Shown here one piece after another: positions 11,096 through 19,190 of a DNA stretch of 64,000 bases. Both the position numbers and the translations under genes were made by a program. Where the stretch lies: NCBI GenBank assembly GCA_028279885.1, contig JANQMX010000069.1, positions 20,693-84,692 of the forward strand. The letters run 5' to 3'. The notes under the pieces were generated by a model. The model did not search any database. It was not told where the DNA came from and was given only the letters and a program-made list of their open reading frames with translations. Source of the stretch: Rhodovibrionaceae bacterium (GTDB taxonomy: Bacteria; Pseudomonadota; Alphaproteobacteria; Kiloniellales; DSM-21159). Each line of letters starts with the position of its first letter. Within the stretch, counting starts at the first letter, position 1.

Positions 11096-11827
11096 ATGGA
11101 CCACGCGCACTATGAGCGCAGACTGTCGGCACTTCAGCGCGAGCTGTCTTTACTGCAGACCTCTTACGTCAAACGCGGCTACCGTGGCGTTGTCGTGCTC
11201 GAAGGCTGGGACGCGGCCGGTAAGGGCGGCCTGGTTCGCCGTATGGGCTGGTGCGTCGACCCGCGTTACTTCCGGGTCTGGTCGATCGGCGCGCCCAAGG
11301 ACCATGAACGCCGCGAGCATTGGATCAAACGCTTCTGGGACAAGATCCCGGAGGATGGGAACATCGCCGTCTTCGACCGCTCCTGGTACGGGCGCGTCCT
11401 GGTGGAGCGCATCGAGGGTTATGCCGAGGAGAACGACTGGCGCCGCGCCTACGCCGAGATCGCGGCCTTCGAGCAGACGCTGACCGACGAAGGCTACCGG
11501 CTGGTCAAGCTCTTCCTGGATATCTCGCCGGAAACCCAGCTCAGACGCTTCCAGGAGCGCTTCTCCAACCCGGAGAAGCGCTGGAAGATCACCGAGGAAG
11601 ACCTGCGCAACCGCGCGCGCTGGCATCTCTATCAAGAGGCCTATGCGGAGATGCTGGAGAAGACCTCCGGCGCGAGCGCGCCCTGGCTGAGGCTCGACGG
11701 CAACCACAAACGGAAGCTGCGCCTGCAGGCCTTCCAGGCCATTATCGAGGGCCTCGGAAACGGCGTGGAGGTGCACGAGCCGCAGGTCTCGCCGCTCTTG
11801 CAAGCCTTCTTCCACGAACCGCGCTGA
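11096..11827 (+). CDS. ppk2: polyphosphate kinase 2 family protein
   Basis: A PPK2-type phosphotransferase of 243 aa that uses polyphosphate to phosphorylate nucleotides (or the reverse). It shows the P-loop GWDAAGKGG (37-45), the Walker B/lid motif FDRSWYGR (93-100), and the typical ISPETQLRRFQERFSNPEKR segment. Length is that of a single-domain PPK2; which class (NMP or NDP kinase) cannot be settled by eye. The last 42 bp are duplicated at 16,869-16,910 on the far side of the insert, showing that the gene originally faced the dehydrogenase at 16,932 tail to tail. Confidence 0.92.
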   Translation: MDHAHYERRLSALQRELSLLQTSYVKRGYRGVVVLEGWDAAGKGGLVRRMGWCVDPRYFRVWSIGAPKDHERREHWIKRFWDKIPEDGNIAVFDRSWYGRVLVERIEGYAEENDWRRAYAEIAAFEQTLTDEGYRLVKLFLDISPETQLRRFQERFSNPEKRWKITEEDLRNRARWHLYQEAYAEMLEKTSGASAPWLRLDGNHKRKLRLQAFQAIIEGLGNGVEVHEPQVSPLLQAFFHEPR

Positions 11828-11917
11828 GGGAGACGGCGCCTCGGACCGCTAGAAGCGGTCGATCACCGTGATGCCCGAACCCGCATAGCCGTCCATGGCG
11901 GCAAGGGCAGCGCCGGC
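11786..11917. repeat. 132-bp direct repeat, left copy
   Basis: Matches 16,869-17,000 base for base over 132 positions without gaps, with 6 mismatches. It holds the last 42 bp of ppk2 (no mismatch), the 21-bp spacer (3 mismatches) and 69 bp of the 3' end of the zinc dehydrogenase gene (3 mismatches). Here the ppk2 part belongs to the intact gene and the dehydrogenase part is a remnant. Confidence 0.95.
11849..11917 (-). pseudogene. 3' remnant of zinc alcohol dehydrogenase gene
   Basis: A fragment encoding the last 22 residues plus stop of the dehydrogenase found intact at 16,932-17,975: AGAALAAMDGYAGSGITVIDRF in meaning, with one substitution (Ala for Thr) and two silent changes (TAC to TAT, TCC to TCG) relative to the intact copy. 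The mix of silent and mild changes looks like an allele that diverged while functional, so this end may derive from a donor genome. Confidence 0.9.
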
Positions 11918-12021
11918 CAAGAGACGGTATCCGAACACGGGGTTCTACTCTACTTTAGCTACCCGTAGCGATAGACTAATAACTCATTCAGCTAGAAATG
12001 CCCTTTTGCGAAGGCCGTAGA

Positions 12022-13197
12022 ATGTCGAGTTTTCGTGATTTGTATGAGAAATGTGAGAAGCTGGATTTGGGAGGTGTTGGACCCAAAACGCTGATCGAGC
12101 TGTTAGCACAACGCCGCTCTTGGCGTGAGGACAAGCTTGAAGCTGCCTATTACAAAGCCACTAGTCCGACCTTTAGGACGGGCCATTCGAATTTCAGAAC
12201 GTTGATCGTTCAGTTCTTGGAGCACGGTCTAATCCGCGAAAGGGAAGCAGAAACAGGATATCGCTTTGCCTTGAATAGCAATGTCTGGGAGCAAGACGTT
12301 AAGCTATTCGAAGCCCTGAACGTGCTGGTGTACTTCTTCCACTCTAACTCCGAGCACCGCTTACGGGTGGACTGCAATCTCAACACATTTCTCCGTCGTG
12401 TTGTCGGCAAGTTGGAGAATACTCCCTTTGCCAATCTGCACTACTCGGTCACTTATCCAATTGCGGGCACAATCGTCTCTCGATTGCGAGACTTCAGCGG
12501 CGACGAGAGCATCCAACGATTCCGATTCGCAACGCGGACAGCAGATCAAATTAAGGCTGGGCGTAGGCCTTCATCGCAGCCAACTCTGTTTCAACCGCAG
12601 GGGCAACGTGCGCAGCCGCGAGACAGACACCCGGCAATTCGTGCTCAGTCCGCGACGCCTGACAAACCGACGTCGCCTATCAGTCCGCCCCCTTCTGATC
12701 AATCAGCCGTTCGCGGACCAGAGCCAGAGACAGGCCCATCGAACGATCCGCCGCCCGGATTGCCCTATGGTTGTGTCAAGGTGCTAGAGCCAACCACGGT
12801 ATGGCAGCCAGTCATCGATAAGCTGAACCGCGAAATGCTGAGAGCCAGTCCTTTCGCGGACAGAAATGCACTGATCATGGAGATGCACGTTACATCCACT
12901 CGGCGCCAACGTGTGATGATCGCCGTGATGAAGCGTCGAGCGCGCTGTCACTTGCTTGTGTTCAGCCTATGCGGAGTAGTTGGCGAGGAGGTCGATTTGG
13001 TCGGTCTTCTGGCCGCCGTCGATATTGATCCGAGCGGAGCCCACCCCGCACTTCTGCGAATTGATGGAGAGCGTGTTATTGGCGTTGTCCTGACCATGCC
13101 GTTCTCACCCGAACAAGATTTCTTTGGTCCTATCAGCACCGTTGGCAAATTGGCAGACCATCTGGAAGCATCCTTTTGGGGCGTGGACGAGTACTGA
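12022..13197 (+). CDS. islet protein A: unknown, possible winged-helix N-terminus and YbjN/T3SS-chaperone-like C-terminus
   Basis: A 391-aa protein of unknown function. The ATG at 12,022 is preferred (AAGG 7-8 nt upstream); an ATG at 11,998 adds 8 residues. Residues about 1-175 are folded and mostly helical, with a stretch that could be a winged helix (TFRTGHSNFRTLIVQFLEHG then ETGYRFALNS). Residues about 180-250 are a Pro/Ser/Gln-rich linker. Residues about 255-391 look like an alpha/beta domain of the YbjN / type III chaperone kind: VMIAVMKRRARCHLLVFSLC, a predicted strand LRIDGERVIGVVLTMPF, and a last helix GKLADHLEASFWGVDEY. Its stop TGA overlaps the ATG of the helicase-nuclease gene (TGATG at 13,195-13,199), which indicates translational coupling and a joint function. 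Confidence 0.6.
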   Translation: MSSFRDLYEKCEKLDLGGVGPKTLIELLAQRRSWREDKLEAAYYKATSPTFRTGHSNFRTLIVQFLEHGLIREREAETGYRFALNSNVWEQDVKLFEALNVLVYFFHSNSEHRLRVDCNLNTFLRRVVGKLENTPFANLHYSVTYPIAGTIVSRLRDFSGDESIQRFRFATRTADQIKAGRRPSSQPTLFQPQGQRAQPRDRHPAIRAQSATPDKPTSPISPPPSDQSAVRGPEPETGPSNDPPPGLPYGCVKVLEPTTVWQPVIDKLNREMLRASPFADRNALIMEMHVTSTRRQRVMIAVMKRRARCHLLVFSLCGVVGEEVDLVGLLAAVDIDPSGAHPALLRIDGERVIGVVLTMPFSPEQDFFGPISTVGKLADHLEASFWGVDEY

Positions 13198-16100
13198 TGG
13201 CTGATAAAACCACTCAAGAGGAGAACGCGTTAGAAGCCGATCCAATTCAGCCTTTCGCGCCTCAGCGAGAAGAGGCGTTCCGTAGGGAGAGCTACTCCGG
13301 CGGTTCCCCGCTTGAACAAATGATACTAGCGCTGAGCGACGAGATCGATTTCGCCCAGCACAATGCCCGTAAGCAAACGCTAAAAAATGGCGAGCGAATA
13401 GGCGAGTTGGGAGGACTCCATCTATACTCGTTTCCTTTAGATCGCGCTTTCGATTTTGAGGCAGATGAAGACGTGGCCGTCGCCATCGGGGGACGCGATT
13501 ACCGAGGACGTATAGTCAGAATCGAGTTAGCGTCTGTGGTGATTGGTATCGACGAGCATCGCGGTGAAGCTCTAGCCCGCGTCGATATCACCAGAGCCGA
13601 AGACATCATCGAGAAGCTTCTTCGCAAACAACTGGCGGCCGTATTTGAAGGGAAGCTGCCAGGATTCAATAAGAGCCAAGCCGACTATGTGATCGGGCAA
13701 GGCGAGCCGGAATCAAACACGACATCCATACCTGAGTTGGTAGACATATTCCTTTCTGTAAAAAGTTTTGCGCTTAACCCCGAGCAGCAAACCTTCATCA
13801 GTAAGGCGCTTGCATCCGAGCTAACGCTTCTCTGGGGACCACCGGGATGCGGGAAAACTCTGTGCATCGGACTGTTGGCCGCTTGTCTGCTGGCTCAGAA
13901 CAAGCGGGTGCTGCTCGCTTCCAACACCAACAAAGCCGTAGACGGTGCATTGCACCAAGTGTTGCAAACGCAGCAAGACATCAATGAAGAGACCGACGAT
14001 GGAACAATCATCCGTTTCAGCGGTGCCGGTATCACGGATGAGTTCAAGAGAGATTGGCCAAGCTACCTGCTGGATGAAATTCAGCGAAAGCGTGGTGAGG
14101 ACCTAGAGGCTGAAAAGTCCAAGCTCCAAGCTGAACAATCCGCTAGAGCAGCGGACTTGGCTAAATGTGAACAGGGTTTGGAAATCCACGAAGGTTATCG
14201 TCAACTCCAGCAGCGACGCTCCAGCGCTCCTCGGGAGATAAAAGATTGTCAGGCCGCCCTCGAAGGGCTTCGCCGACAAATGAGCGAACTCGAGGAAGTG
14301 CGGAGAAATCTGGAGGCAGAATGGGCCGACGCGCCTGAAACGCCTACGCTCGTGAGCCGCCTAACTAGGAAGCGGCCACGAGGGGAAATCGAGGCACAAC
14401 GTCTTCAATGCCAAGACCAAATAAAGCGCACCCAGGTCAGGTTAGAAGAGCGAACACAACGTTTGGCAGCCCTGAAACATGAACGGACGCAGCTTGAGAA
14501 ACTTACTGTCGAGCTGACTGAACGGCTCAAGAGAATACGACCTGAGAGCGATCTGAAGTCTGAACAGCAAACGCTCCGATCTCGCCTTTCCGAACTCGAC
14601 ACGCGCCTACAGGAAATTGATCAAGCACTTGGTGACTTACGCAGGAGTATTCTGAGCGAAGCTCGTCTGATTGGCACGACAGTTCACAAGACTTTCCTAG
14701 ACCCACTGCTTTCAAGCCTCGAATTCGATGCCGTGATCGTAGACGAGGCCAGCATGGTTGTGCTCCCGATGATCTACTGGGCAGCGGGCCGCGCTAAGGC
14801 TCAAGTGATCGTCGTCGGTGACTTTCAACAACTGCCTGCAATCATCAAAAACACCGATAGTGAACTAGTTGGCGAGTGGTTGGCATGTTCTCCATTCGAT
14901 AAATGGCATGTCCCCGACGCCGTCCAGAAGGGAAGCACGAAGGACCTCCCTTTTCTGGTCGCGCTTCAAGAGCAGAACCGAATGCACCCAGAAATCGGGC
15001 GCCTGGTCTCAGACCTGTTCTATTCCGACATTCACACGCCCAAAGGAAATGGGCTCCTGCCGGGCCCCCGTGCAAAGAGCCAAGTGTCGAGCTCCCAGCG
15101 GCTGCCCCAACAAAAGACTGACAAGCGCATCACCACCATTGACACAAGAGACCTCGGAGGCTGGTCCAGCCAGCCTTACGAAGGATCAGGCCGATTCAAC
15201 CCAACGCATGTTGCGCTAGGGTTGGCCTTGATAGACCGCTTTGCGCTGGCCGGTGTGTTGGAGGCAGGGGAAAACAGTCAAGTCGGCTTTGTCACGCCTT
15301 ACGCTGGCCAGGCCAGGCTATTCACAAAGGCAGCAGAACAGCGTCACCACGACTTAATCGATCAAACCAGTATCGGCACTGCCCACCGGTTTCAGGGCGG
15401 TGAGCGCGATATCATTATCTTCGACTATGTTCTTTCGGAGAACCGGCGCTACCCGTCTCGCTTTATCGATTCGAAAGACGGACGTGACCAACCGGCCAAT
15501 TTGCTCAACGTGGCCCTTAGTCGGGCGAAGAAGCACCTAATAGTGATTTACAACTCCGACGATTTCGGTGAGCGAGGCACCCATCCATGGATGCGCAATT
15601 TCTTTCAGACCTTGGTAGAGCGTTCAGAGGCTCTTGATGCCAAGCAACTTCTGCAAGAATCTGACGTTCTTGGGCAAGTGCGTGAATTGGCGAGTGGCCG
15701 TGCATTCACGGTCGAGGAAGGCAACACACTTCACGACGAAACCAGCTTTTACGCGGCCGTTCGCAAGGATCTCGTTTCGGCACGACAGGCTGTCTTAATC
15801 TTTAGCGCATTTGCCACTCCTGAGAATGTCGCTCGTTGGGCCGATTTGTTTCAGTCCATGCTTGAGCGAGGCGTGAGAATCAGGGTTGTCACCAAACCCG
15901 CACGAAGTCAGCCAAATGCACAGCGAAACAGCCAGCAGCTGATGGCCATGTTCGACACGTTGCGACGCGCGGGCATCGTTATCGACACTCGATCGGCAAC
16001 CCACGAGAAAGCTGTCGTGATCGACAGCAAAATCGTCTGGCATGGGTCGCTCAACATGCTTTCGCAGAATGTTGCGCGCACGACAGAGCTAATGACCCGC

Positions 16101-16832
16101 ACTGTCTCGTCGGAGTATGCCAATGAACTACTCCGCATGCTGGCCCGCCATGATCTGAAGCAACAGGATCTAACCTTACAGCAGTTACCGGTCTGTCCGA
16201 CCTGTAGCGGTCCGACGACTCTAGGCGCGAATTGGAAAGGACAGCGGTTTCTCTTCTGCGAACAGGATTGTGGATTCATCGCCGCAGCCTGGGACTTTCA
16301 CAAGCTTGCTCACGGACTGCCCATAGGGAAGCACTTGCATCGCTGCCCGGCTTGTCGAAGCGGTAGCGTGGTGGTTGCTCAGACAAAGCGAGGGCGCACC
16401 TATGGTCGCTGTAATAGCAGTGGTCGTAGCGGCGGCCCGAAGTGCAAGCACCAAGAAGAGCTTCGGCTAACCGATCTACCGGCCTATGAACCCTACCCCG
16501 AGCCCAAGGCACCAGAACCTTCCATTTTGGCTGAACTAACAATCGAAGCTGCTGACACGTTCGCGTCACCACCGTCTGCTAGGTCAACAGTAGGCGAGGT
16601 GGCCGTGCCTTCGAAGAAGAAGATGAAGAAGCAAGACGCCACGTCGTCGGGAAGGCGACCGACATCGCATTCCTCTGAAGGGCCAAGTCAATCTCCTGCA
16701 AACAAGACTAGCTACAAGACCAAACCATCGCCTTCGATCTCACGGTCTCAGCAGGACGAGGCGAAGAAGGGTCGTCGTAGGCGCCCCAAAGATGCTGCCG
16801 AACTGGACGCCTATCTCTCATCGCTAAGCTGA
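13197..16832 (+). CDS. Upf1/DNA2-like SF1 helicase fused to PLD-family nuclease (Mokosh type II-like)
   Basis: A 1,211-aa protein. Helicase: Walker A GPPGCGKT (214-221), Walker B DEAS (516-519), motif III GDFQQLPA (541-548), EQNRMHPEI (592-600), GTAHRFQGGERD (727-738) and NVALSRAKKHL (771-781); this is the COG1112 SF1 family. A long charged coiled coil (about 300-485) is inserted between motifs I and II. Next comes a PLD nuclease segment (about 845-985) with one HKD motif, HEKAVVIDS (936-944), followed by GSLN (950-953), so a dimer is expected. Two C4 zinc ribbons follow (CPTC 1000 with C1021/C1025; CPAC 1050 with C1072/C1083), then a basic, disordered tail. The helicase plus PLD fusion matches the type II Mokosh anti-phage design. 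The ATG at 13,197 is chosen over an in-frame TTG at 13,176 because of the TGATG coupling. Confidence 0.85.
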   Translation: MADKTTQEENALEADPIQPFAPQREEAFRRESYSGGSPLEQMILALSDEIDFAQHNARKQTLKNGERIGELGGLHLYSFPLDRAFDFEADEDVAVAIGGRDYRGRIVRIELASVVIGIDEHRGEALARVDITRAEDIIEKLLRKQLAAVFEGKLPGFNKSQADYVIGQGEPESNTTSIPELVDIFLSVKSFALNPEQQTFISKALASELTLLWGPPGCGKTLCIGLLAACLLAQNKRVLLASNTNKAVDGALHQVLQTQQDINEETDDGTIIRFSGAGITDEFKRDWPSYLLDEIQRKRGEDLEAEKSKLQAEQSARAADLAKCEQGLEIHEGYRQLQQRRSSAPREIKDCQAALEGLRRQMSELEEVRRNLEAEWADAPETPTLVSRLTRKRPRGEIEAQRLQCQDQIKRTQVRLEERTQRLAALKHERTQLEKLTVELTERLKRIRPESDLKSEQQTLRSRLSELDTRLQEIDQALGDLRRSILSEARLIGTTVHKTFLDPLLSSLEFDAVIVDEASMVVLPMIYWAAGRAKAQVIVVGDFQQLPAIIKNTDSELVGEWLACSPFDKWHVPDAVQKGSTKDLPFLVALQEQNRMHPEIGRLVSDLFYSDIHTPKGNGLLPGPRAKSQVSSSQRLPQQKTDKRITTIDTRDLGGWSSQPYEGSGRFNPTHVALGLALIDRFALAGVLEAGENSQVGFVTPYAGQARLFTKAAEQRHHDLIDQTSIGTAHRFQGGERDIIIFDYVLSENRRYPSRFIDSKDGRDQPANLLNVALSRAKKHLIVIYNSDDFGERGTHPWMRNFFQTLVERSEALDAKQLLQESDVLGQVRELASGRAFTVEEGNTLHDETSFYAAVRKDLVSARQAVLIFSAFATPENVARWADLFQSMLERGVRIRVVTKPARSQPNAQRNSQQLMAMFDTLRRAGIVIDTRSATHEKAVVIDSKIVWHGSLNMLSQNVARTTELMTRTVSSEYANELLRMLARHDLKQQDLTLQQLPVCPTCSGPTTLGANWKGQRFLFCEQDCGFIAAAWDFHKLAHGLPIGKHLHRCPACRSGSVVVAQTKRGRTYGRCNSSGRSGGPKCKHQEELRLTDLPAYEPYPEPKAPEPSILAELTIEAADTFASPPSARSTVGEVAVPSKKKMKKQDATSSGRRPTSHSSEGPSQSPANKTSYKTKPSPSISRSQQDEAKKGRRRRPKDAAELDAYLSSLS

Positions 16833-16868
16833 TGCTGGCGGCTCGTCTCAACTACCTGTGCGTTTGAA

Positions 16869-17000
16869 GTCTCGCCGCTCTTGCAAGCCTTCTTCCACGA
16901 ACCGCGCTGAGGGAGGCGGTGTCTCGGACCGCTAGAAGCGGTCGATCACCGTGATGCCGGAACCCGTGTAGCCGTCCATGGCGGCAAGGGCAGCGCCGGC
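16869..17000. repeat. 132-bp direct repeat, right copy
   Basis: The partner of 11,786-11,917 (126 of 132 identical, no gaps). Here the first 42 bp are a stranded copy of the ppk2 3' end, including its stop codon (16,908-16,910), and the rest is the live 3' end of the zinc dehydrogenase gene. The ancestral ppk2-dehydrogenase spacer was therefore 21 bp. Confidence 0.95.
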
Positions 17001-17975
17001 GTCTTCCAGGGCAATCGTCTTGGTCACCAGCCGCGCCGGATCCAGGCGGCCGCTGGCGATCATGGCGAAGAGCGCCGGGAAGCGCCCGGCGGCGATGCCG
17101 CGGGTGCCCATGATGGCGATCTGCCGGGCATAGACCAGTTCCAGGAGCGGCAGGCTCGGCTCGGCATGGCGGCCCAGCGGCATGCCGATCTGCACATGGC
17201 GGCCAAGGCGGGCAAGGCCGCGGATAGAGTTGTGGAAGGTCTCGGTGATGCCCAGCGCATCGAGAGAGACCTGGGCGCCGCCGCCGGTCAGATCCCGTAT
17301 CGCCTCACCGGCATCCGACAGATCGGCGACATTGAGCGTTTTGCTGGCGCCGAGCTCCGCCGCCAGGGTCAGCGCCTTCTCATTGACGTCGACGGCCAGC
17401 ACCGGGGTCCCGAGCGCCGCGCCGATCATCACGGCGGCCAGACCGACGCCGCCGCAGCCGTGCACGGCCAGCCACTCGCCGGGCTTGAGCTCGGCCCGGT
17501 CGACCAGCGCGCGGAAGGCGGTGGTCACGCGGCAACCCATGCCGGCCGCTTCGACGAAGCCGATCTCCTCCGGCAGGGCGACCAGATTGAAGTCGGCGCG
17601 GGGCAGGGGCAGTCGCTCGGCGAAAGCCCCCCAGGCGGTGAAGCCGATCACTTGCTGATCGCCGCAAACCGTGGGGTCGCCGCCCAGGCACTCCGGACAG
17701 TGGCCGCAGGCCAGGATGAAAGGCGCCGTCACGCTGTCGCCAATCCGGAAGCGCTGGCAGTCGGGCCCGACCTCGATCACCACGCCGGCGAACTCGTGGC
17801 CCGGTACGTGGGGCGGCGTGACGTCCGGGTCGGCGCCCTTCCAGGCGTGCCAGTCGGAGCGGCAGACGCCGCAGGCCTCCACCTCCACCAGCACGCCGTC
17901 GTGCGGGCAGCTCGGTTCCGCGACCTCGCGAACCTGAAGCGGCGCATTGGCCGCGTCGAAGACAGCCGCTCTCAT
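16932..17975 (-). CDS. zinc-dependent alcohol dehydrogenase family protein
   Basis: A 347-aa medium-chain dehydrogenase. Catalytic zinc ligands: Cys38 (ACGVCRSDWH) and His60-Glu61 (VPGHEFAG). The structural zinc lobe has four cysteines, C90, C93, C96 and C104 (CGHCPECLGGDPTVC). The Rossmann fingerprint is VHGCGGVGLAAVMIG near residue 175, followed by the acidic strand end AVDVNE, which favours NAD. The substrate is not clear; the closest general type is the AdhT-like primary alcohol dehydrogenase. It is transcribed towards ppk2, now separated by the islet, and its 3' end lies in the right 132-bp repeat. The GNAT gene 13 bp upstream is on the same strand. Confidence 0.9.
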   Translation of the reverse strand: MRAAVFDAANAPLQVREVAEPSCPHDGVLVEVEACGVCRSDWHAWKGADPDVTPPHVPGHEFAGVVIEVGPDCQRFRIGDSVTAPFILACGHCPECLGGDPTVCGDQQVIGFTAWGAFAERLPLPRADFNLVALPEEIGFVEAAGMGCRVTTAFRALVDRAELKPGEWLAVHGCGGVGLAAVMIGAALGTPVLAVDVNEKALTLAAELGASKTLNVADLSDAGEAIRDLTGGGAQVSLDALGITETFHNSIRGLARLGRHVQIGMPLGRHAEPSLPLLELVYARQIAIMGTRGIAAGRFPALFAMIASGRLDPARLVTKTIALEDAGAALAAMDGYTGSGITVIDRF

Positions 17976-17988
17976 GATCTTTCCCCTT

Positions 17989-18468
17989 CTAAAACGTCAG
18001 CTTCAAGCCTTCGTGGCTGGCGACGAAGCCGAGCGAGCCATAGAAGCGGTGGGCATCGGCCCGGCTCTTGTCAGCCGTCAGCTGCACGGTCTTGCAGCCC
18101 TTCTCGCGACAGCGCGCGATGGCCCATTCGAACATGCGGCGGCCATGGCCGCTGCCGCGCTGCGCTGCGCTGACCCGAACGCTCTCGATCTGTCCGCGCA
18201 GGGCGCCCAGGCGAGACAGGCCGGGAATGAAGGTGAGCTGCAGGCAGCCGACAATCTTCCCATCGACTTCGGCAACCAGCATCTCGTTGTCCGGCGAGTC
18301 CGCCATGGCATCGAAGGCCTCGTAGTAGGCCTGCGACAGCGGCGTGCTCAGATCCTCCCGGGCTGCGCCGAGCTTGTCTTCGGCCAGCAAGGCGACGATC
18401 TGCGGCACCTCGTCCCGCCGGGCGAAGCGCATGGTCAGAATAGGTTTTTGTTCTTGATCAAGGAACAT
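17989..18468 (-). CDS. GNAT family N-acetyltransferase
   Basis: A 159-aa acetyltransferase. The acetyl-CoA site is seen in VRVSAAQRGSGHGRRMFEWA (motif A, Q/R-x-x-G-x-G/A), after the beta4 strand GCLQLTFIPGL and before ADAHRFYGSLGFVASHEGLK, the usual C-terminal motif B. An internal Met at residue 13 (MRFARRDEVPQI) is an alternative start nearer the usual family beginning. Target unknown. It is 13 bp upstream of the dehydrogenase gene and probably shares its transcript. Confidence 0.88.
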   Translation of the reverse strand: MFLDQEQKPILTMRFARRDEVPQIVALLAEDKLGAAREDLSTPLSQAYYEAFDAMADSPDNEMLVAEVDGKIVGCLQLTFIPGLSRLGALRGQIESVRVSAAQRGSGHGRRMFEWAIARCREKGCKTVQLTADKSRADAHRFYGSLGFVASHEGLKLTF

Positions 18469-18664
18469 GATCGGACGAGTCCCGGTATCTTAAGGCTTTC
18501 TTAGCCTCGTTGCGGCATTGGTCTTATCTTTAGGCCAATAATCCCACATTGTTTGTATGGAAACTTGCGACAGCTCAAAGTATTCTGCGGTCAGACAGGT
18601 GATAATCCGTACAAAAAAGAGGTGTCTCACGTCGTTCTACTCCCCACCCCACAGGAGAAGATAA

Positions 18665-19066
18665 ATGGCTCAAGCCAGTACGCGTAAAAAGGCCAATGGA
18701 AACGGCCAGAGCAGCACCCAGGCAGACTTCGCGTCCATGTTTGCAGAGAACGGCAAGACTTTCGAGGCAATGGCCGAGGCCAACAAGGCCATGATGCAGG
18801 GTTGGTCCGACATGAACCAAGAACTGATGCGCTTCTTCGGCGAGCGCTTCAAGCAGGACATGGATTGCACCCAATCGCTGATGGGCTGCAGCCGACCGGA
18901 AGAGTTCATGGACGTGCAGCGCGGCTTCATGGAGCAGGCGATGCGCGACTATTGGACGGAAGCCGAGAAGCTCATGACCATCGCGAACGGCATGGCACGC
19001 AATGGTTGGGCGCCGGTCGAAGAGCGGGCGACCCATCTTGCGGAAGGCGCGCCAGCGGCGAAATAG
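18665..19066 (+). CDS. phasin family protein
   Basis: A 133-aa, mostly helical, Met-rich amphipathic protein of the phasin type, which coats polyhydroxyalkanoate granules. Typical stretches are FASMFAENGKTFEAMAEANK, QELMRFFGERFKQDM and EEFMDVQRGFMEQAMRDYWT. AGGAGA precedes the ATG by 6-8 nt. It is a single-gene unit closed by a strong intrinsic terminator at 19,094-19,125. No PHA synthase is in the window, so its involvement in PHA storage rests on family membership. Confidence 0.82.
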   Translation: MAQASTRKKANGNGQSSTQADFASMFAENGKTFEAMAEANKAMMQGWSDMNQELMRFFGERFKQDMDCTQSLMGCSRPEEFMDVQRGFMEQAMRDYWTEAEKLMTIANGMARNGWAPVEERATHLAEGAPAAK

Positions 19067-19093
19067 CCTGGCCTTCAAGAGTTACTGACTGCC

Positions 19094-19125
19094 GGCGCAG
19101 CGGCATTCCGCTGCGCCTTTTTCTT
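19094..19125 (+). terminator. Rho-independent terminator after phasin gene
   Basis: A perfect 10-bp GC-rich stem (GGCGCAGCGG, 19,094-19,103, with its complement at 19,108-19,117), a CATT loop and a run of T (TTTTTCTTT). It starts 28 bp after the phasin stop codon. Confidence 0.93.
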
Positions 19126-19190
19126 TGGCCGCGATCTACTCGGGCGCTATCGTCCCTGCAGTCATAGGCAGATAGGCAGGGACGGGGTGC

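Larger units (their letters stand above)
11918..16868. mobile_element. low-GC two-gene genomic islet between 132-bp direct repeats (candidate defence islet)
   Basis: A 4,951-bp insert between ppk2 and the convergent dehydrogenase gene. It is clearly less GC-rich than its neighbours, with mixed codon use (frequent CAA, TTG, GAT, AAA and similar). It carries only two overlapping genes and no integrase, transposase or recombinase. The 132-bp repeats duplicate the original junction. Short flanks (about 104 bp before gene 1, 36 bp after gene 2) show that the element is compact. This looks like a cargo swap by homologous recombination or an element moved in trans. Confidence 0.85.

Noticed and set aside
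13176..13196. TTG start for the helicase-nuclease 21 bp before the ATG
   Set aside because: The ATG at 13,197 overlaps the preceding stop in a TGATG arrangement typical of coupled genes, and the extra seven residues have no support.
11918..16868. Classical transposon or prophage remnant
   Set aside because: No transposase, integrase or phage gene, and the 132-bp diverged flanks are far too long for a target-site duplication.
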